Of a stretch of 10,983 nt of DNA, positions 5,957 through 10,983 are shown piece by piece. The notes beneath the pieces were generated by a model, which made no database searches, was not told the origin of the DNA, and worked only from the letters and a program-made list of their open reading frames with translations. The DNA is from Actinomycetes bacterium (lineage in GTDB: Bacteria > Actinomycetota > Acidimicrobiia > Acidimicrobiales > RAAP-2): contig JAKBCI010000030.1 of assembly GCA_021807965.1 (NCBI GenBank), positions 1-10,983 of the forward strand, written 5' to 3'. Each line of letters begins with the position of its first letter. Position 1 is the first letter of the stretch. The position numbers and the translations under genes are program-made.

Positions 5957-6753
5957 CAGTTGTCGAGCGAGATGATGGTGGTCGGGGTGGGCAGCGTGAG
6001 CGTCTCGGCGCCCTTGGTGACGGCGGTGCCGATAGCGAGGAACTCGATCGTGTGCGAGCCCCACTGGTGGGACTTCTCCTCGAGACGCACCCCGACGATG
6101 CCCGTCGCGCCGAGGCGAGCGGACTCGTCTTGCATGCGCGTCATCGCCAGTTCGCGGGCCTCGTAGAGCGCCTGGGTGAAGTTGGGCAGCTCGACGTTCT
6201 GGCCGGTCGTGCTGAGCGCCTGGCCGAGTCCGCGGTGGGCGATGTGGTACACGCACGTGCCCATCACGAGCCCCTGGGGCGCGTAGCCCGTCTGGGCGAG
6301 CGTCCAGAAGTCTTGGCCCGACAGGTCCGAGGTGAAGGGCTTGCCCAACTTGTTTCGACGCGAGACGCCGTCTTCGGCCTTGACGGCGGTGCCGACGGCG
6401 ATGAACTCGGCGGCGTCCTTACCCCATTCGTAGTAGTTGACGTCGAGACGCACCCCGACGACTCCGTCGGCGCCGAGCGCGGTCGCCTCTTCCTCCATGC
6501 GGGTCATCGCGAGCTCGCGCGCGTTGTACATCGCCTCGGTGAGCTTGGTGAGCTCCTGGCTCTGGCTCCACTTACGGGTCTGAATCCCCGTGTGGTAGAT
6601 GGACGAGCCCATGACGAAGCCGACCGGGTGGAATCCGGCCTCCTTCACGAGGAGGAACTCGTTCACGGAGAGATCGGACGTGAAGAGCCCGTGCTCGAGC
6701 TCCGCTAATCGATGACTGGTCGCCTCGGGTAGGTCGTTGACGGTATCGCTCAC
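5956..6753 (-). CDS. Double YbjQ-like domain protein (first paralogue)
   Basis: The 265-residue product contains the cleanest pair of YbjQ-like domains, at about 24-126 and 140-247. Both open with FTSDLS. Both have an L-M-G strand (VGFVMGSSIYH and QGLVMGTCVYH) and the helix YNARELAMTRM or YEARELAMTRM. Both then have LGADGVVGVRL or LGATGIVGVRL and end with EFIAVGTAV or EFLAIGTAV. The near-identity of the two halves shows internal duplication. YbjQ homologues form rings of identical subunits in known structures, so paired domains may build a pseudo-symmetric assembly. The GTG start overlaps the upstream stop as GTGA and has a strong GGAGG five to six bases before it, the best ribosome site in the operon. 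The domain content is secure; the biological role is unknown. Confidence 0.87.
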   Translation of the reverse strand: MSDTVNDLPEATSHRLAELEHGLFTSDLSVNEFLLVKEAGFHPVGFVMGSSIYHTGIQTRKWSQSQELTKLTEAMYNARELAMTRMEEEATALGADGVVGVRLDVNYYEWGKDAAEFIAVGTAVKAEDGVSRRNKLGKPFTSDLSGQDFWTLAQTGYAPQGLVMGTCVYHIAHRGLGQALSTTGQNVELPNFTQALYEARELAMTRMQDESARLGATGIVGVRLEEKSHQWGSHTIEFLAIGTAVTKGAETLTLPTPTTIISLDN

Positions 6754-7130
6754 TGATTTCCTCCGATGACGAGATGTTCAAGGGCTCGGCGGGCCGAATC
6801 GCTGCGAGCGGCCTCGTTGGCCAGTGACGCGACGAGGCGGCTGATCCACTCGTCAGTGCCGAGCGCCTCGTTGCGAATCCGAATGCCGCCCGACACGTGG
6901 GCGATCACGCAGCGCAAACTCGCCCCGTCGACGGTGGCTTCGAAGTGTTCGTCGCCGACGGCGATGCGCACCGACCGGTAGTCGTTCGATTTTCGAAAGT
7001 GTCCGCCGGCGGCGGTCGTCTCCAGCCGCTCGCCAAGGGCGTCGGCGAGTCCGTCAACGAGGGCGCGCAGCAGCGCCTGGAAGTCCGTACCGTTCGCGCG
7101 CAGCGTGGACGCCGCCAGCGCGAGGTCCAT
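6750..7130 (-). CDS. Small conserved actinobacterial protein of unknown function
   Basis: The 126-residue product is predicted to be soluble, with an alpha-beta-alpha layout. An N-terminal helical part (LAASTLRANGTDFQALLRAL) is followed by a beta-rich middle (YRSVRIAVGDEHFEATVDGA, then VIAHVSGGIRIRNEAL), and then a helical end (WISRLVASLANEAARSDSAR). I recall similar proteins (MDxxLxAxxLRA start, GI-IR-E-L and W---L---LA-EA patterns) in actinobacteria near YbjQ-type genes, but I cannot name a family. I chose ATG 7130 with GAGGA seven bases upstream; GTG 7151 with AAGG is also possible and would add seven residues. Its stop overlaps the first YbjQ paralogue's start, so the two are likely co-translated. 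It probably acts with the YbjQ-like proteins, by context only. Confidence 0.75.
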   Translation of the reverse strand: MDLALAASTLRANGTDFQALLRALVDGLADALGERLETTAAGGHFRKSNDYRSVRIAVGDEHFEATVDGASLRCVIAHVSGGIRIRNEALGTDEWISRLVASLANEAARSDSARRALEHLVIGGNQ

Positions 7131-7194
7131 CGAATCATCCTCGGAGGCCACGAGGCGACCTTATCGCTCCCACGCCGCGCCACAACGGTCGGCG

Positions 7195-9480
7195 TCACTG
7201 TTCGGACAAGATCGCCTCGAGTTCAGCCAAGGGGTCGCGCACGACGGGCCCGCGGACCTCGACGACGGCCCGTTCGATAGTGCCGGTGAAGGGGAACGGC
7301 GCTTCGTAGTCCAAACCAATGGCCGGTCCGATCTCGTAGCCACAGGTGAGGCCGGCCCCCACGCCGTTGAAGCCCGACGGCGTAAAACGGGGCACCGTGG
7401 CCGACGCGACCACCACCCCGTCGACGCTCAACTGACCGACGCCACCCAGCCCGTCGTCCTTCACGAACTCGTAGACGATACGGTGACGTCCCACAGCGAG
7501 GTCCTCGTTCGCCGCGATGACGTGACGTTCCTTGCCGTAGAGGTTGTGGACGTAGCGAACGCGACCGTCCGCGAGGTGCAGCGACCAGCCGCCGAGTGCC
7601 GATCCGAGGGCGAGCAGTACGCCCGAGGCGCCACCGGCGGGCACGACGGCGTCGACGATCAGCGCGTGGGAACGATTGCGAACGTTGACCGCGACGGCTT
7701 CGGGCACCGGCGCACCGCCGGGAAAGTAGCGGTAGCTGCCGCGGGGGGCTCGACGGTCGGGCTTGGGGTGCACCAGCGCCCACAGGACGCGATTATCGAG
7801 TGGCAAGACGTCGTTGCGTTCGGCCTCGAACCACCACCGATCAACGAGTGCTCGTAGGTGCTCGGGCTGCTCGGCCGCTAGGTTGTTCGTTTCGGTGGGG
7901 TCCTTCGCGACGTCGTAGAGCTCCCAGACGTCATCGTCGAAGGAGTCGTTGGGGTTCTGGTCGTCGTAGAGCGGTCCGACGGGATGAAAGGCCACGGCCT
8001 TCCAGCCCCGGTGATACAGCGCGCGCGAGCCGAACATCTCGAAGTACTGCGTCTCGTGGCGCTCTGGCTCGTCGGCGCCGCCGGGCCCGAGCGCGTAGGC
8101 GAAGCTCACCCCGTCGAGGTGGCTCTGGGCTACTCCATCGAGGGAGTCGGGTACCTCGAAGCCGAGGAGGTCGAGCACGGTTGGCGCGACGTCGATGGCG
8201 TGGGTGAACTGGTGGCGGATGGCGCCGGGTTCGAGGTGTCCGGGCCAGCGCACGATGCACGGGTCGGCGACGCCACCTTCGTGCACTTCGCGCTTCCAGC
8301 GCCGAAACGGCGTATTGCCCGCCATCGTCCAGCCCCACGGGTAGTTGTTGTGCGTGAGTGGTCCGCCAATCTCGTCGAGTCGGCGCAGCATCTCGGCGTG
8401 GTCGGCGGGGTCGAGGTTGGTGAGTCGCACGTCGTTGATCGAGCCCTCGGCGCCGCCCTCGGCGCTCGCCCCGTTGTCCGAGACGACGACGACGAGCGTG
8501 TTGTCGCGTTCCCCGAGCTCCTCGACGAAGGCCAGTACGCGGCCGATCTGTTCGTCGGCGTGGCTGAGAAAACCCGCGAAGGACTCCATAAAGCGCGCCG
8601 CCACGCGGCGTTCGTCGGCGCCGAGCTCGGCCCAGGGGCGAACCCACAGTGGTCGCGGCGAGAGCGACGCCGTCTCGCTGATCACGCCGAGCGCCCGCTG
8701 TCGGGCGACGGTGCCCTCGCGCCAGGCGTCCCAGCCTTGGTCGAAGTGACCTCGGTACCGTTCGAGCCAGTGGGGAGGTGGCTGGTGAGGCGAATGGCAG
8801 GCGCCGGGCGCGAAGTACAAGAAGAACGGTTGATCCGCGTCGACGGCCCGCAGGTCGCCGAGAAAGGTGATCGCGTGGTCGGCTAGATCCTGGCTGAGGT
8901 GATACCCGCCCTCGTAGGAGCCGGGCGGGCGAACCGCGTGGTGGTCCTCGTAGAGGGCGGGGTTGAACTGGTGCGTCTCGCCGCCGTGGAAGCCGTACCA
9001 CCGGTCAAAGCCGCGCGCGAGCGGCCAGGTGGTGCGCGGCCCCGCCATGCTGGTCTCGTCCTCGGGCGTAAGGTGCCACTTGCCAACGGCGAAGGTGGCG
9101 TAGCCACGCTGGCCCAGCATCTCCGAGAGAAAGCCGTTCTCCTTGGGCACGCGACCGTAGTAGCCCGGAAAGCCGACCGCGAGATCGGCAACGCGACCCA
9201 TGGCGTTGCGGTGATGGTTGCGCCCCGTCAGTAGACAGGCTCGAGTGGGTGAGCACAGCGACGTCGTGTGGAAGTTGGCGAGCCGAACGCCGTCGGCCGC
9301 GAGCTGGTCGAAGGTGGGCGTGGCGATGTCCGAGCCGTAGCAGCCGAGCTGAGCGAACCCGACGTCGTCGAGCACGACGAGCACCACGTTGGGTGACGCC
9401 GTCGAGACTCGGTCGTCGGGCCACCACGGGGTGGAGTCGCGCCAATCGCGCCCAATCCGACCGCCAAATGTCGAAGACAT
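7195..9480 (-). CDS. Type I arylsulfatase (formylglycine-dependent), large actinobacterial form
   Basis: This 761-residue alkaline phosphatase-superfamily enzyme hydrolyses sulfate esters. The N-terminal domain contains VVLVVLDDVG (metal ligands D38 and D39) and the signature CSPTRACLLTGR (76-87), in which C76 would be oxidised to formylglycine. It also has VGKWHL (132-137), the ACHSPH segment around H229 and H232, and VVVSDNGAS with D335 and N336. A C-terminal region from about residue 570 is beta-rich and resembles the extra domain of the roughly 780-residue mycobacterial sulfatases. No signal peptide is seen, so it is likely cytoplasmic. The substrate cannot be read from the sequence, and no formylglycine-generating enzyme gene is in the window. 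I chose ATG 9480, which has GGGAGGG directly upstream; the frame is open further, but only through the divergent neighbour. The next gene on this strand begins 64 bases after the stop, so the sulfatase may head the YbjQ operon. Confidence 0.94.
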   Translation of the reverse strand: MSSTFGGRIGRDWRDSTPWWPDDRVSTASPNVVLVVLDDVGFAQLGCYGSDIATPTFDQLAADGVRLANFHTTSLCSPTRACLLTGRNHHRNAMGRVADLAVGFPGYYGRVPKENGFLSEMLGQRGYATFAVGKWHLTPEDETSMAGPRTTWPLARGFDRWYGFHGGETHQFNPALYEDHHAVRPPGSYEGGYHLSQDLADHAITFLGDLRAVDADQPFFLYFAPGACHSPHQPPPHWLERYRGHFDQGWDAWREGTVARQRALGVISETASLSPRPLWVRPWAELGADERRVAARFMESFAGFLSHADEQIGRVLAFVEELGERDNTLVVVVSDNGASAEGGAEGSINDVRLTNLDPADHAEMLRRLDEIGGPLTHNNYPWGWTMAGNTPFRRWKREVHEGGVADPCIVRWPGHLEPGAIRHQFTHAIDVAPTVLDLLGFEVPDSLDGVAQSHLDGVSFAYALGPGGADEPERHETQYFEMFGSRALYHRGWKAVAFHPVGPLYDDQNPNDSFDDDVWELYDVAKDPTETNNLAAEQPEHLRALVDRWWFEAERNDVLPLDNRVLWALVHPKPDRRAPRGSYRYFPGGAPVPEAVAVNVRNRSHALIVDAVVPAGGASGVLLALGSALGGWSLHLADGRVRYVHNLYGKERHVIAANEDLAVGRHRIVYEFVKDDGLGGVGQLSVDGVVVASATVPRFTPSGFNGVGAGLTCGYEIGPAIGLDYEAPFPFTGTIERAVVEVRGPVVRDPLAELEAILSEQ

Positions 9481-9509
9481 CGACCCTCCCGCGCCGTTGG
9501 AACGTCCCA

Positions 9510-9537
9510 ACCTTAGGACGGTGTTGGCGATGGTCCA
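9510..9537 (-). promoter_or_regulatory. Possible promoter of the sulfatase gene
   Basis: On the minus strand TGGACC (9537-9532) and TAAGGT (9515-9510) are 16 bases apart, a weak match to sigma70 elements, about 30 bases before the sulfatase start. The whole 81-base gap between the two divergent genes must hold both promoters. Confidence 0.3.
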
Positions 9538-9561
9538 CGCGCGAGTCGGTAGGTTTGGGCG

Positions 9562-10578
9562 ATGGCACCGACGACTGTCGCACCTCGCGCGAGGCTCGGC
9601 CGCTGGGTCCTCGGCCTGGCCGTCGGGGCGGTGGTGCTGGTGCTGCTCGTCTCGCGTCGGGGCGAACTCGCCGGCACGACGTCGCGCATCTCGCACCTGT
9701 CGGTGCCGCTCGCGTTGCTCGCGCTCGCGACCGAGGTGACGTCACTGCTCTGCTACGCGCTCGCCCAGCGCCGGGTGCTCGCCACGGGTACACGCATCGG
9801 CCTAGGGACATTGTTCCTGATCACCCTGGCCAACGACGCCATCGCCCTCAGTGTGCCTGGTGAGCCGGCCGTCTCGAGTGCGTACCGCTATCGCGAGTAC
9901 CGACGCCACGGGGCGGGATCGGCGCTGGCCGGGTGGTCGATTCTCACCCTCATCGTCGCCCAGGCGGTCGGCATGAGCTCGTTGTTGGTGGTTGGTATCG
10001 CCATCGCCCTGCTGACGAGCGCACACGCGCCCGCGCTGGCGGCGACGTCCGTGTTTCTCGTGGTGGTGCTCGGCGCGTCGATCTTGCTGCTGCGTCGAAA
10101 CGCCCTGGTAGGTCTCTTGCACCGATTGCTCGGAGTGCTACGCCGATTGACCGGTTTCCCGCGCGGCGACCTCGGTGCCCGCGTCGATCGCCTCTTCGAC
10201 GACATGCGTGCGGTCACGATGGCGAGGCGCGGGTACGTGACGGTCACGGCCCTCGCGATGGCCGCGTGGCTCGGTGACGCTGCGTGCCTCGTCGCGTCGT
10301 TCCTCGCCGTTCACGCACCGATTCCGTGGCGAGGAGTGCTACTCGCCTACGGTGTGGCCCAGCTGCTCGCCGTGCTGCCTTTCACTCCCGGCGGCTTCGG
10401 GATCGTCGAAGGCGGTCTCGCCGTCGTGCTCGTCGCCTACGGCGCGCCCCACGTCACGACCGTGGCCGCGGTGCTCGTCTACCGGCTGATTGCGTACTGG
10501 CTCGCCATCGCGGTGGGGTGGCTGACGGTCGGTCTACTAAGCGTCAGACGCCGAGCGTCGGCGCGCCCACCAGCGTGA
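9562..10578 (+). CDS. UPF0104 / LPG-synthase transmembrane-type protein
   Basis: The 338-residue product is an integral membrane protein of the family that includes the flippase half of MprF and archaeal AglD-type proteins. It has about eight hydrophobic segments, for example near residues 14-30, 47-69, 121-150, 157-176, 226-250, 258-275 and 303-326. Family patterns are SVPGEPAVSSAYRYREYRRH (97-116), the loop VLPFTPGGFGIVEGGLAVVL (271-290), and VLVYRLIAYWLAIAVGW near the end. The synthase domain of MprF is absent. The likely role is movement of a lipid or lipid-linked glycan across the membrane, from family knowledge only. The ATG has only a weak AGG about ten bases upstream. It diverges from the sulfatase and ends at a strong hairpin. 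Confidence 0.86.
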   Translation: MAPTTVAPRARLGRWVLGLAVGAVVLVLLVSRRGELAGTTSRISHLSVPLALLALATEVTSLLCYALAQRRVLATGTRIGLGTLFLITLANDAIALSVPGEPAVSSAYRYREYRRHGAGSALAGWSILTLIVAQAVGMSSLLVVGIAIALLTSAHAPALAATSVFLVVVLGASILLLRRNALVGLLHRLLGVLRRLTGFPRGDLGARVDRLFDDMRAVTMARRGYVTVTALAMAAWLGDAACLVASFLAVHAPIPWRGVLLAYGVAQLLAVLPFTPGGFGIVEGGLAVVLVAYGAPHVTTVAAVLVYRLIAYWLAIAVGWLTVGLLSVRRRASARPPA

Positions 10579-10593
10579 TGGTGCGGCCAGACG

Positions 10594-10630
10594 CAACAAA
10601 ACCCGGCACCGTCGGTGCCGGGTTGTGTTG
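10594..10630. terminator. Symmetric (bidirectional) hairpin terminator
   Basis: AACCCGGCACC (10600-10610) pairs perfectly with GGTGCCGGGTT (10614-10624) around a 3-base loop. After one A-G mismatch, CAACA and TGTTG extend the stem by five more pairs. It sits between the ends of two convergent genes, 15 bases after the plus-strand stop and 10 bases after the minus-strand stop, and so can serve both. Confidence 0.82.
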
Positions 10631-10640
10631 TAGGTAACGC

Positions 10641-10983
10641 CTACGCGGGAATTACCTTGCGGTCACCCTTCGATGACACCTCGACCCGGCGAGGCTTGGC
10701 GTGCTCGGCGATCGGGATGGCGATCGTGAGGACGCCGGACTCGTAGTCGGCGTCAATCTTCTCGGAATCGAGGCTCGTCCCGAGGAAGATCTGACGGGTG
10801 AAGGTGCCGTAGGGGCGCTCGGCCATCAGTCGCTCCACGCCTTCGGCCGAGGTGGGCGCCGTGCGCTCAGCCCTCACCGTGAGCACGTTGTTCTCCACGG
10901 TGAGCGAGATGGCCTTGGCGTCAACGCCGGGTAGGTCGACGATGATGAGGAACGAGTCGCCGTTGCGGTAGGCGTCCATCGGG
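10641..10983 (-). CDS. Hsp20-family small heat-shock protein, partial (N-terminus outside window)
   Basis: The visible 113 residues cover most of the alpha-crystallin domain and the C-terminal tail. The reading frame continues past the window edge (Pro before MDAYRNGD), and homologues normally have a further N-terminal arm, so the Met at 10979 is probably internal. Recognisable elements are the strand with VDLPGV, the NNVLTVRAER block, ADYESGVLTIAIPI (the GVL motif) and a tail PRRVEVSS in which VEV stands where the I-x-I/V oligomerisation motif is expected. It is an ATP-independent holdase that binds unfolding proteins in the cytoplasm. No CIRCE or HAIR element can be seen because the upstream side is missing. 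Confidence 0.93.
   Translation of the reverse strand, partial: PMDAYRNGDSFLIIVDLPGVDAKAISLTVENNVLTVRAERTAPTSAEGVERLMAERPYGTFTRQIFLGTSLDSEKIDADYESGVLTIAIPIAEHAKPRRVEVSSKGDRKVIPA

Noticed and set aside
5957..6256. N-terminal extension of the second YbjQ paralogue beyond ATG 5956
   Set aside because: The extension lies wholly inside the first paralogue in another frame, is Arg/His/Pro-rich and has no family similarity. The TGATG junction gives a better start.
7984..8886. A 300-codon open frame on the plus strand opposite the sulfatase gene
   Set aside because: It is antisense to a gene with clear catalytic motifs, has no recognisable domain and is typical of high-GC shadow frames. The same applies to 5546-6166 and 6052-6708 opposite the YbjQ genes.
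1..10983. CRISPR array, transposase, integrase or toxin-antitoxin pair
   Set aside because: No regularly spaced repeats and no matching protein families were seen on either strand.

Overview
The window looks like chromosomal DNA of a high-GC actinobacterium. The GTG starts, stop-start overlaps, a long cytoplasmic-type actinobacterial arylsulfatase, a UPF0104 membrane protein and the paired YbjQ-like proteins all fit. An acidimicrobial-type lineage is possible, but this is inference, not something the sequence proves. No plasmid, phage structural or CRISPR genes are visible.

Region 1 (1-1390, minus strand) holds a stand-alone phosphomannose-isomerase-type cupin and a YihY/BrkB-family membrane protein. 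Region 2 (about 1390-3330) is less GC-rich and looks accessory. It has a non-coding stretch with three inverted repeats and a broken HNH endonuclease gene with an N-terminal PUA/EVE-like domain. The broken gene can be rebuilt from an amber stop and a frameshift. Next is a small coiled-coil plus winged-helix protein with a good sigma70-type promoter. A complete tRNA-Arg(CCU) gene (3335-3406, plus strand) closes the region.

Region 3 (3581-4141, plus) is an isochorismatase-like hydrolase that keeps the Asp and Lys of the triad but lacks the usual Cys. Region 4 (4263-9480, minus) is the most distinctive part. A formylglycine-type arylsulfatase is followed after a short gap by four genes joined by 1-4 base stop/start overlaps: a small conserved protein of unknown function and three paralogues, each with two YbjQ-like domains. 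Six such domains are therefore translated from consecutive coupled cistrons, and the middle paralogue has an unusual Gly/Met/Cys/His-rich insertion. The domain calls rest on sequence patterns; the joint function is unknown.

Region 5 (9562-10983) has a divergently transcribed UPF0104/LPG-synthase-TM-type membrane protein (plus), a strong symmetric terminator, and the C-terminal part of an Hsp20 small heat-shock protein (minus) that runs off the window.

The best candidates for follow-up are the YbjQ-domain operon and its small partner, the structured non-coding region, and the decayed HNH gene next to the tRNA. I did not find a clearly new, complete defence or mobile system.
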